A DNA stretch of 64,000 bases from NCBI GenBank assembly GCA_028673005.1, contig CM054116.1:33328854-33392853 (forward strand), in the 5' to 3' direction. The position numbers and the translations under genes are program-made. Shown piece by piece: positions 46,802 to 58,000 of this stretch; the stretch's first letter is position 1; each line of letters opens with the position of its first letter. The stretch is from Tanypteryx hageni. Taxonomy: Eukaryota > Arthropoda > Insecta > Odonata > Petaluridae. The notes beneath the pieces were generated by a model that saw only the letters and a list, made by a program, of their open reading frames with translations, made no database searches and had not been told where the DNA came from.

Positions 46802-48098
46802 TATACATACTATCCTCTTCTCGCATTTCGTCATCTTTATGATCGGCCTACTGAGGATGGAAACTTTCATTGTGAAATACATATATAGGCATTCTTTTTG
46901 AAAAAGAAGTACAATTCAGTTTATTTACTTGCCCGCATGTAAACAAGAGTCCGTGGCGTGGAGTATTTTCCCTAAACCTTGAGTGTGTGAGTGTTCAGTC
47001 CCTGGCATGGAGTAATTCCCCCTAAACCATTGTGTATTTGTGTACTCCTTTTTTAATTTTTATGGTTATAAGGAGGTTTCTCCATTGTAATTTTTTATTG
47101 TAATTATACATAGGGCTCCAAAAATTTAATTTTTGAAACATGAAGAAATGTATGACAAGAACCATCCCTAGTACTGTGATACCAAAATCAAGGACAAGAC
47201 ATGAATTAAATCAAACTGGTATAATATTGTTCTTCTTCCTTTCTTTATAATAAACTTTTGTGCACCCATTTCCTCTTTCGTTTATCCATTGATTGTTTCT
47301 AGCATTTATCTTCATCTAGAAGCACTGTGATACAAATCAATTCCTTTTCAAAGAACATGTTTACAGACATCATGTCAAGAAGCAAGCAACAATTTGGATA
47401 GTTGCTAGATTTTTGTTGTCTTTGCCATAACTTGTCGTTGTCATGTCTCTAAATGGGAATTAATCTGCCTTTTTTGCCGTGTTGTTGCCATCACACGCTG
47501 TTGTCGTCTGTAAATGTGAATCAACCCTTATTCTTTATAAATGTTGGTATGTGATGCATTATTCACATTTATAGCTCTCCTGTTTGGCAGAAATCATCAA
47601 AACTTATTAGTAATCTGGGGTGTAACCATACCATTCATCACAGCTGTGATGAATATTGCTATTTTATAAATATTGTTTTTATTGCTATTATTTACTTAAT
47701 TTTTGCTGTCAAATTTCTCACAATTGTGTGTAGTCCAAGTGAAAGAATTTTTCTTCATTCTGGAAAGGCTCCATTGCTTCACATTTCACGAACCACTTTC
47801 TTGAACTCGAAAAAAAATACTTTATCTTGGATACAGGTTTAACATTCTTGAACATTTAAGAGATTTTCCACACCTTTTCCCATCCAATTCCCCTCTACTC
47901 GGTCAGTTTGTGTTACTTTGCATCCCTCTGTTTTTAATCCTTAATTGCCCTACCCTCCTACTGATTCACCTTTCACACTCACTCTTCTTCACCCCCTTGG
48001 CTGCCATTGCTTTATACCGTACCCTTCCCTCTGCTATATATTCCCCAAATATAATACTTATATTTGTCCCAAGGAACATTACAGCCAAACCATGATTT

Positions 48099-48271
48099 AG
48101 AGTTCTCCTATATAGTGTCACCCCTCCACATACCACCCATGAATCATTGTGAACAAAACTTCCATCTTATGAATATGAGCCAGCATATACCTTGATTTAC
48201 CACCACCCCTGCTATAGCGCCAAGGTCAGTGATGGACAAATGGTGTCACTAAATCAGGGTCTTACTGTATT
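48099..48271 (-). mobile_element. MITE copy 2 of the 35,308 family (truncated)
   Basis: In reverse complement it reads AAGACCCTGATTTAGTGACA, CCATTTGTCCATCACTGACC and ATTCATGGGTGGTATG, collinear with the copy at 35,308-35,496. The inverted far end is less complete. Confidence 0.75.
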
Positions 48272-48417
48272 TGTAATGCGTAGATCGCATCAAAAATAAA
48301 AATGCATCAGTATATAATGTCACTGAAGTTCATTTACAATTTAACACCATTATGCTACCTGAAACTTGAAAACAGTTTGCATAGAGCAGATCAAAAAATA
48401 GATAAATATATAATGTC

Positions 48418-48835
48418 ACAAATTCATTAACAATGTAAAAACATTTTTGTACCAGAAACTCAAGAACAGTTTCTGAAGAAGTGATGCACATCTTATACTC
48501 TTAACTGAACTGGGTAGTCTGTTAAACATTTTTATACACATGGACTTTGTACTCTTGCTGCTGGCAGAAAGATTTTGTTGGGAAACATGTAGGTCATTAA
48601 CTCTTCTTTTGTTGTGATTGTGTACTGAAAATTTTTTATCATATGCATCCATATTTTTTCACAAAGACAAATGTGTGGTAAATACAAGGCACAGTTATCA
48701 TGCATACGCTTTTAAAAACGGGCCGGCAGTTCATATTTAAACAGGCATTACACATTAGCCTTACTTCCTCTTCTACGAGTTGTTGGGATGAGCCCCATAG
48801 TACAATTCCCTAGGACACTCTTGAATAGAAATGGC
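48418..48835 (-). pseudogene. LINE ORF2 C-terminal fragment
   Basis: The minus-strand frame gives NHNKRRVNDLHVSQQNLSAS, then IKMFNRLPSSVKSI and LFLSFWYKNVFTL. This is the end of a jockey/CR1-type reverse transcriptase ORF and parallels the fragment at 60,569-61,072. Confidence 0.7.
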
Positions 48836-48848
48836 CATGATATAATCT

Positions 48849-49520
48849 AAAAAATCTTATGTGGTCACCACATGACTTCCTCCATACCTATAATATTTCT
48901 AATAATTCCAAATAGGTTAGATGATAATAAATATTTTAAGGAACTGTGAGAAAAATTTAGACTTTACAAAGAAATAAACTCAAACTGTAGCTCTCTGACA
49001 TTGCCCCAAAATTCCAACAATTAAGAAAATAAAAAGGAGTGTAAAGTATTTACAATAGTTGGCAGTGGGTGGTGTGGTTTTGTCAGCTAAAAAATTTAGT
49101 TTTAAAAATCTCTCTTCAACAATATGGGAAAATGTTTCAAACAAATGTTATAGAATATGTAATTTCCTACAACTTTTATTCTAGTACTTTTTTACATTTA
49201 TCAAATATTAAAGCAAATATCTCAAAAAAATGGAGGAATGACAAGAGTAAATACCCACTTCTGGTTGACCGATTTTTACAAAAAACTTCCTATTCAGTTC
49301 TTTTTCCTTTAATAGAAATGTGAAATATAAAATTTCACAGTGGTCTGATTAATAGTTTTTGAGTTAGGGCACCCATAAAATTCCGGCCACAGACATTGAG
49401 AAAATAGTGAAAACATATTTAGGGGACCTTAAAACGTATTTCCATTGGAATCTCAAATTCGATTATTTTCGTGAAAACAATACTTTCTCTATACTACTTC
49501 ATATATGGAGAATGTAAAAA
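48849..49520 (+). repeat. Copy of the ~700-bp dispersed repeat
   Basis: It starts AAAAAATCTTATGTGGTCAC and ends GGAGAATGTAAAAA, with the internal marks CTTCTGGTTGACCGATTTTT and TTTTTGAGTTAGGGCACCCA. It is collinear with 5367-6065. Confidence 0.8.
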
Positions 49521-51204
49521 TTACTAGACTTACTGACTGCACTTTTTAAAACAGAAAAATAGCTTATTCAGCTGATGATGGTTCTACATGCTGAACCTAG
49601 GTTGCATTATTGTGTATTTTTTATATGGGACCAAACTAAGATATTCTGGGGAAAATTTTCTCATCATTCCTTCAAATCCTGTTACCTTAAAAAATAATAT
49701 TGTTTCTTGACCCATAAAATATGCACAAAATGTCTGCCTTCCTTGTTAAAAATAGGGGTTGCACAGCCACTTCAAATATCAATGATCACTCTTTACATGT
49801 TTTGATAGAAATTTGTGATTTCATTCCGTAGAACTGAATATCGGCTAATAACAAATAAATGCTCCATATTTTTTGGCCCTTTATGTACCTACGAAGTTTC
49901 ATGATAACATAGCATAACACTTGAAAGACTGTTCTTGTTAGCCATTGAATTTGTTTAATGTGACGAAAGGTAGGAAAATTTGTTTTGGTAAAGTTAAAAT
50001 AATTTAGTGAAGCTTCACCAACTTATTTTCCACCTACCTAGTAAAGTAGCGATGTTAATACTTCTGTAACAATATCAATGCCAAACCAAACATTTGATTC
50101 ATGGTATTTAAACTGGTCTTCCTCTTTTCCATGGATAACTTTCAGATTTGTTGAGTATAATAACAATTTTCATATAAACTTGCTTATTGATTAAATTTTT
50201 ATTATAAGATCAATTGACTATTCATAAACAACATTTACATCTAAAAGTGAGATATCAAGCTTACCTTATGGCTGGAATCCAAATGATAATTCCAATAGCT
50301 GTAAAACGATCATAAAAGCCATATGTGCACTTCAGCCACAAAGAACTTTATTTTTAAGAATCACCTGTGAGTATGGGTGTTTTATAGTTAATATGACTAT
50401 TTGGTTTAACAAATCATTTAATGGCAATTTGAATTTTCTTCATTGTGAATCATTTACTTTAGTTAAAGTTAATCTAATCATGATCATTGTGTAATTTACA
50501 ATTATAATAAGGTAACTACTACTAGAGATTTAAAAACACCAATGCAAACCTTTTTTTGAGGTAATAAAATTTTTGAGAAAATTAAATGGGAAAAGTTTTG
50601 TGATTTCTAGTCAGAAAGTAAGGACGATTACATTAAGGAAGAATAACTTACATAATACAATAATTTGATGAGTAGAATATTGAAATTCATTTTTTCACTC
50701 ATAATTTATTCCAAAACCCATGATCCTATCTTAATGCTGTCGTATTATAAATTGTGAAAGAAGAAAGTCTTGCAGGTCATTCTTTCACTTTTCCCATTTA
50801 TTCTTATGAGAAATTCAAAACTCCTCTCAAGTTGAACCCGGATCACTTTTCTGAGTTTTACAAATTTTTACATTGGGATACACTATAACCTACATCCAGT
50901 CAAAATTTCCCACTCCTAGCTCAACTCCAAAACATATTAGTTACTTGGATTTGAAACATGGCATACATACATAAAGTCAAGTTAATATAAAAGTTGTATA
51001 AAACAAAAAAATTAAATCTACAAAATATTTGGCAATGAAATTATTCTTATTTGTCAGTATCGGTTTTTTTCTACTAAGGAGTAATTATAAAAAGCAAATC
51101 TATCTTGCACAAGCACAATTGCATGGTATCCTTTCAACTATTATAACATAAATTTGAATAAAAGGAGATATAAATATAGATAGCAAAAAAGGTGTTTTTA
51201 TGTA

Positions 51205-52000
51205 TAGTAGAATTCTGTTATTACACACCTTTGTATACCATGGATTCGGATATATAGCAGATCAAGTCATGTCCCCCAAAAAATTTTAAAAAGATGCAAA
51301 ATATTCAAGCAACAATGTTTACAGTCAGTTCGATACAACGTTTTTTTAGTTTTTCATTTCCTCCAAAAAAAGTTTTGGCACATTTCTAGGAAATGGCTAC
51401 AAAAATATTTTGCCAGTAATTGTGATAATTTTTAAATGGATCAAGTCCAGTAGATCTTGGTCATGAAGAAAAAGGTAAATAATATTTTTGAAACATCAAA
51501 ATCTGATCTTTTAAACCTTTGTCAGCTTTGGTTTTCAAAATGATTCTTTAAATCTCCCCTTCATTTATCGCTTTGGTACGCATAAATGACTTCATTCCAA
51601 GCTTTTTTCAGTCAAAATTTCTACTAACCTTTCCCACAGACATTAAGGGTATTCAGTGTTAGTCACTCAAATCGCTCGCTTTAAAAAGCAAACTTTGTCG
51701 ATCGTGTGCTCCCATCCTCACATGCATAGTTGCCTCCACTTGGGACACTGTCATATTAATTCATTATCTTGATTTTCCACACAGTTGCTTCCATCTCCCA
51801 CATTACCTGCTTTCGTGTGGGACAACCTTCGAGATTGGCTGCGCGTTTTTATATAATTTTGCAATTAAACTTTTTATATAAATAGGGATGGACCACAAAA
51901 AATAGTTCTGCAACCTTTCATCACACATTTCCCGCAGCTTGCCTATAATGCGGGCATTCTTTGTGCCTCCCAATATCTGCGTTATCACGGGGTTCTACTA
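51205..52000. mobile_element. TA-flanked Tigger-type element
   Basis: The left end TAGTAGAATTCTGTTATTAC and the complement of GTTATCACGGGGTTCTACTA are inverted repeats, with TA outside each. The interior holds only decayed frames. Confidence 0.7.
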
Positions 52001-52510
52001 TATTCAGCTTTCAATCACATTTTAAAGATGTCAATGAATACCTTTTGATGGAATTTTCTCATGGCTAGTACATTAATTAGAATGTTATGATCACTCTTGT
52101 GAGATGAATGCAATACTAGCAATGTATTAAGTTTTCACCTGTTGATCAGTCATGACCATTTCATGAACATAACAAACTGGTTGCAGTAAAAGGCCTTCCA
52201 AGTCATGGATCATCTTTAAGGCTAACTCATTCAGGCTTTGTTTTGTTTGACCCCTTTCTGATAATATTATAAGCAGGGGCATACTTCCCTAATACATATA
52301 GCCATCATACGGTCATGGATGGCCATAGTGTTTTATTCAGCAGACATTTGATTTCTGCAAAGTGACTGATTTTGTTCATGTGAGGTTATTATTTCACATG
52401 ATGACCCATAAAACAAGAAAAAAAAATCAGTGAACCACCTCCATACATACATGGTAGATCAACATCAACATCCTTAACAGTATGATGAACAAGTTATTCT
52501 AGAATATTAA

Positions 52511-52884
52511 GCTATGTACACACTATCTGAATGAACGAAGGGAATTCAGCTAGTGTGTACTGGGAACTGAAGCCAAACAAATCCATTTGTTCATTCGCCC
52601 TTTGCTTCGGTCCTGCATTCGCCCCGAGTCCATACATCAGAGTTCATGTGCAGTTCGGATGGGATTCGGCTCCATTCGCTCGTAGGACCGAATGTTCGGT
52701 CCTTACTCTGTAATTGACAAATTACTATATCCTCATCAGACGACATAATACCATGAACTGCGCTGAATACAGGGTGAAGGTATGTTCGATCCCCTTCGTT
52801 CTGATTGCATTTGGGCTCTGCAGAATCAATACTGAACGAATGAGAATTTAATAGTTCATTCATTCGGATAGTGTGTACATAGCT
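52511..52884. mobile_element. TTAA-flanked palindromic element
   Basis: The ends GCTATGTACACACTATCTGA and the complement of ATTCGGATAGTGTGTACATAGC are inverted. TTAA lies at 52507-52510 and 52885-52888 (one base of slack on the right). TTAA flanks are typical of piggyBac-type insertion. The interior is GC-richer than its surroundings. Confidence 0.7.
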
Positions 52885-53139
52885 TTAAGAAAATTTCACT
52901 AAATTTTCCAAAAATTAGGAATAATCATAAAAACAAACCTATGTCAAAGGTATAACAAATTTTTTAACACATTTTGAAAGAAAAAACTCTTAAATTCCTG
53001 GTGCTTGTGAGCTTGAATTTAAGCATTACAGAAGACTGCCCAAGAGTATAGCAGTGCCCATGAGCACCAGGTTGAGAACCCATGACCTAACAAGCCAAAC
53101 TTACAATTGCTGTCCATGAAAGACAATGATTTTTACAAA

Positions 53140-53700
53140 ATAACTTGCACTTATTCAATGACAGTGTCACTGTGATGCTTTAATAAGTATTTTCCTCTGA
53201 ACTCAATGCACTTGTCCTAACTCTTCCAGTCTTCCATGACAGGCTGGAAGCCATTCATTCTTAGGCATCTTCAGAACTGACTTCAAATCACGATGAGCTT
53301 TATTGCTTGCTCTTCCACCCCACCCAAGTTGTCTGACAGTTATCCATTGATATTCACACAGTAATTGATGCTGTTTATCATATCCTTCATTTTAATGGAT
53401 CTTGACACTCAAGCCTCTCCTTATTTCTCAAATGGCAATCTAAATTATTCGATACCAATGAAAAGCAGTTTACTGTAGCAATACCTCGTCACTATAAGCC
53501 TCTGGCAACACCTTGTTAGCTTCCATCTCAGTTTTCTTTAATCATATGCAAAACTTCAGACCTTCATATTGTTAAGCGTTTATGTCCATAATGAATTAGG
53601 GAAGCAACTTGAACATGAGGTTAACTCACTATCATGTCTGAACACTTCCTGGTGCAAGCAGAGACATCTCTAACAATGTAACCAAATGGCAATGAGATGT
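53140..53700 (-). pseudogene. Second mariner transposase remnant
   Basis: On the minus strand broken frames give KAHRDLKSVLKMPKNEWLPA and, after a frame change, DKCIEFRGKYLLK. These correspond to the C-terminal end of mariner transposases (the DKCI-x-x-x-GxYF block). Inverted ends were not found. Confidence 0.6.
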
Positions 53701-54838
53701 CTTTGGTAGCCATTTTTAAACTAAAAAAATCATTCTTGAACAGCCCTGGTAATACATTTATTGATATAGCATATTTCCCTCCCACTTTTCAAACAATCCT
53801 CCTAGCTAGTGTTTTCAATGTGAATTAATAATCAAAACCTGAAATTTTATGATCAACTTATTGATGACTATTCTACAGAATAGACTTTTAAATAATTTAT
53901 TAAAGTTATGACTGCTCTTCTCCAACTTATGAATATTAGAGAATTACTAAGTTTAAATAAATCTTATACTTTATTGGACAGGCCATATGGGAAGGCAGAG
54001 TTGCATAGTGATTTCTCAGTTTTGTCATGCTTGACACAGACAGAGTTTTTACTATAATTTAAAAAAAGGCTGTCATAATCTAGCTAGAGAAAAATATTTA
54101 CAAATTCACAAGAAGAGGTGGTGAGTCACACTCTCTTTACAAGTAAAAAGGGTTAATAGCCATTTAGCTCTTTCCTTTTTACTATCAAAATTATTTTTTG
54201 AGAGCATTAAAATGAAAAAATTGGAGAATTGACTTGTCAATGTTTTTCCTCATGAGAAAATTGTTAGAATATACTCATATGCAGTCATACTGGAGATACA
54301 ACAAAGAAAAAATCACAAGAAAACTTTCCTACTTCCATATTACGACTTTATGAAAACAAGACAATGTACACAATAACCCAAAATCTTTCCTTTGACACAG
54401 AAATACAAGAGTATACTTCTATATCTATTACCTGCAGCATGATAATAGGCTTAATGTACAAATAAAAACTCATAAAATACAAACAATTAAGTCAGAACTG
54501 TATCCAGAGTTACTAACTTAAAAAAATCAATGTTTGTTGTTGAATTAGATCCTAAAAATCCACTTTCTAAAACAAAAAGACTAACAAAAATTGTCGAACT
54601 CTTGCTGTATTTAAACCATACACATCTTTTAAGACCACATAGCAGATCACAAATATAAATCACTTTTGGTAGTCATTAGTTGTCAATGTCACCATTCACA
54701 CTTTAAGCATATGTTAGTTAATGTGTGAAAAGCTTAAAAACTGTAGAGCTTGTGAGCCACTTGATTTATAAGAAATGGCCCCCACATAGGAACAATTCTT
54801 GACACAAGTATCTACTACTACTTCTGCACTTCAGTTAA

Positions 54839-55018
54839 TCAGTGGGGATGCTTGCCGTTTGTATTCATGTCTTCTCCCGAGAAGATATCTTTCAAGTCAT
54901 GCTCATAAAGAGCTATTAAAAGCATTACACCAACACCACACATAAGCCCAAGTAACTGAAGCGCCGCTTGACAGAAAGATCCACCTTCTTTGGAATGGCT
55001 AGTTGTCAGCTCAGGAAT
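54839..55018 (-). CDS. foi: foi terminal exon
   Basis: After acceptor TTTAAG the frame reads [20 protein letters not shown], then [20 protein letters not shown] and the tail [10 protein letters not shown] with TGA. It is joined to the previous exon over a ~4.3 kb intron. The last transmembrane helix and EHDLK tail match LIV-1 ZIP C-termini. Confidence 0.94.
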   Translation of the reverse strand: MPELTTSHSKEGGSFCQAALQLLGLMCGVGVMLLIALYEHDLKDIFSGEDMNTNGKHPH

Positions 55019-58000
55019 CTTAAATGAGACAAGTAGATTCAAATTCATTTCAGAAAAACACTTCTTTTTCCAATTAAAATACTTGATAGCAAAGAGACAT
55101 ATAAGATTCAAATAAGAGATAACATATCTAATCATAGGCTAGACTTGAATTCCAATGTGCTCAGTAAGCAAATGATGAGATATACCTAAATTTGTCCCAG
55201 GAATGGCGAGAGAGAACAACAAAATTTGAGTAAAACAATGAATATCGTCAATAAAAATGTCTAAATTAAATATTTCATTTTTATTTAGCAGTAAACTGAA
55301 CAGTAACTTCAATTTCTAATACGAGCTTATAAAAATTATTTACTTACAAAATGCTGCATGCATATTAAATGATATTAAAAATATTTTCATAATTACAGCA
55401 GATCTTTTTTACTTAAGTTAATGTGAAAATTACTTCTGTTGACAACAATTAAGTAGTATCCATGCAAGAATTTTTCTAAGTTCAAAGTGAATTAAGACTT
55501 TCTTGCTTGATTTTCTTGAAAACAGCTACTCCTACGATCAAAATGTATAAGAAAAGAAATATTCTATTTGGGTAGCTCTACAAATTTTATTTGAAGACTT
55601 TTTTGGTATAAATAATATTTTATGAGATATGAGTAAAAGTTTTTTTGTTTACAGTCAAGTGGCATCCCTGGGTTAAATGTAAGAGGGGACCCAATGGTCT
55701 CAATTTCGTCCGAATAAAGTGGTTTGTCTGTCTGATTGGGTTATGTGAACCATTTATGCAATTTTCTGATTGTCTTTGCCCCCAAGTCCTTAATATCAAA
55801 TTCCATGAATATGTTTGGTAGAAGCAGAGAACAAATATGTATATGGGTGGGCGGATGGACAGAACCAAGCTAATAGATGATTATGTTGGAAACAAAACAC
55901 ACCTAAAAAGGGAAAGAAATATTATTATTATTGATGGAGTTATAAAGATTTTTTTGCTGAAAATTACAGCAGAAATCACCAGGGATACAAAGAAAAATGC
56001 CATAGTCAAAATATCATCAGTTTGGTCTAATATTCTGGTAATTTCATTGGGAGAGACATTTCAGGTGTGTTGCTTTCGGTTTGGAAGTTGTTTTGACTTA
56101 TCGTTTCCTGCATGCATGTTTGGGTACAATATTGCTCATCCTGTGATTTTTGTCTTTTTCAGCTGTAATTTGTATCACACATTATGAATATGTTTCTGAT
56201 TGATCCAGATAACTCATCAAAATATATTATTATAATTAAAAATAATATTTTAAAATATTTTTGTACTGTGTGAAAGTTTTTAGCTTCTCTAACATTCAAT
56301 AATTTTTCCAAATTTTTAGAAAAGTTATAATATGCATAGAGTGCATTCACTGTTAAATTTATTACAATTGAGCATCACAATATTACTTAACAATGTCACC
56401 ATAACTATGACAAATTCTAGAGGTAGAGCACACTATAGTCAACAGTCGTGCATCTTGCAACTCCTTGGTCAGCTCGGACGTGAAAAAAAATCACTCATGT
56501 GGACAGGTGTTCCGAGCGTTTCACATCCAAGCTTGAAAGTTAAAATTGCAGAGGTGAAACATTCAGAGCACCCAGTCAAACAAGGGATTTTTTCACACCT
56601 GCGCTGACTGCAGACTCACATATGATACCCATCTCTTACTTAGCATCAAGTGAACACTAATCAGTATTTACTCAGTTCCGAAATGATGGATTTTATTCAA
56701 GTTTCTTTAGCTGTTCAGTTGCTAAGGTGTAGAAGACAAAAGTGGTTGATTCATCCCATAATCAATGAAAGACTAATGAAAGGAAAATTTTATGTACTTC
56801 ATAACGAACTGAACTTTTTTTTTTAGTTTTATAGAATGTCCATTATTCATTTAAATGATCTATTAAACATAGTGAACACTCAATTGAGCAAGGACTACTA
56901 ATATTATATCTTCCATAAGTTTGGAAAAAAAGTTGCAATTACTTTAATGTTTAAGTTTCATTCAATTATTATTGCCATAAGCCCAAGTAACAGAGAAATT
57001 TGTGACATATGTAGTAATTGATGGTTAAGATTGATTGTCAGATACAGGTGACCTCCGCCGAACGTGGGGGGTACGTTCCAGCCAATGGCCACGCACAGCG
57101 ATTCCGTGTTCAGCGAGGTACCATTGTTATGGTAAAAATGGGGTTAGGTTCCGAAACCTTTTATGGTAGACATTAAAACCAAAATCCCTGATATAAATTG
57201 TAGTGTTTATTTTTACAAAAAGATTAACACTTTCACGTTATATTTTAAAACATTCAAACCAAAAACTACATAAAATATATGGAAGTAATTTTTGTTTCTG
57301 ATAATTTTTGCTAGAATGGGTTATTTAAAAAAATGAATGGCAAGGCTAACTTCCCACGTAATCTCTCATCTAGGAAGCATTCACACGTTCATTAAGATCC
57401 ACCGAAGTGACAGTGAGTTTGTGCCCCAAGATGTAAAAGGGTATGACCACCCCTACATTAAAACACAAAGAAACAAAATAGAAAAACTAAAATATCAAAA
57501 TGCGATTATTGAAAAAAATCGAAATTTAGTTAGGAACGGGTGTCAATTAAGGAATCGAAATGTGTTCCTACCTGAATTTAAAATACAACTGCATGCTAAG
57601 AAAAACAGAACAATGAAGCAAGAATTTCAAATGACAAGGACTTACCAAAACATTTATGAAGAAATGTTTGCTGAATGATAGAGTAAAAACGGCTTGCATT
57701 TATAATCACCAGAAGCGTTACTACAAAAGAGGCGAGTGATTCTGTCCTTTGACACTTTGAATCCCGGAGCAATTCATTTTTCCTTGGATAAAAATGTCCT
57801 GTCAGGAATTTTCTTCCAATAAATATAACACTACTGACTTGGATATAACGCACTACTGCGAACCTTGGGCCACGTACGGTGCGATCTATGCCCCACATAC
57901 TTCAACCGCCACCAAGTTGTGTTAAATCAAGGTAGAAATTCATGAAGTTTTGAAAAATTTATCACACTAAATCTAAGTAAAACACCCAATTGAGAAACAT

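Larger units (their letters stand above)
46805..54838. other. Intergenic region between convergent STRAD and foi
   Basis: About 8 kb without a recognisable host gene. It contains a MITE copy (48,099-48,271), a LINE fragment (48,418-48,835), a 700-bp family copy (48,849-49,520), a Tigger-type element (51,205-52,000), a TTAA element (52,511-52,884) and a mariner remnant (53,140-53,700). The foi 3' UTR must lie near 54.0-54.8 kb. No single polyadenylation signal stands out. Confidence 0.6.

Noticed and set aside
55837..56187. 116-codon plus-strand frame as a coding exon
   Set aside because: It is low complexity, has no family likeness, and overlaps a minus-strand frame of similar quality. It is likely chance or old repeat.
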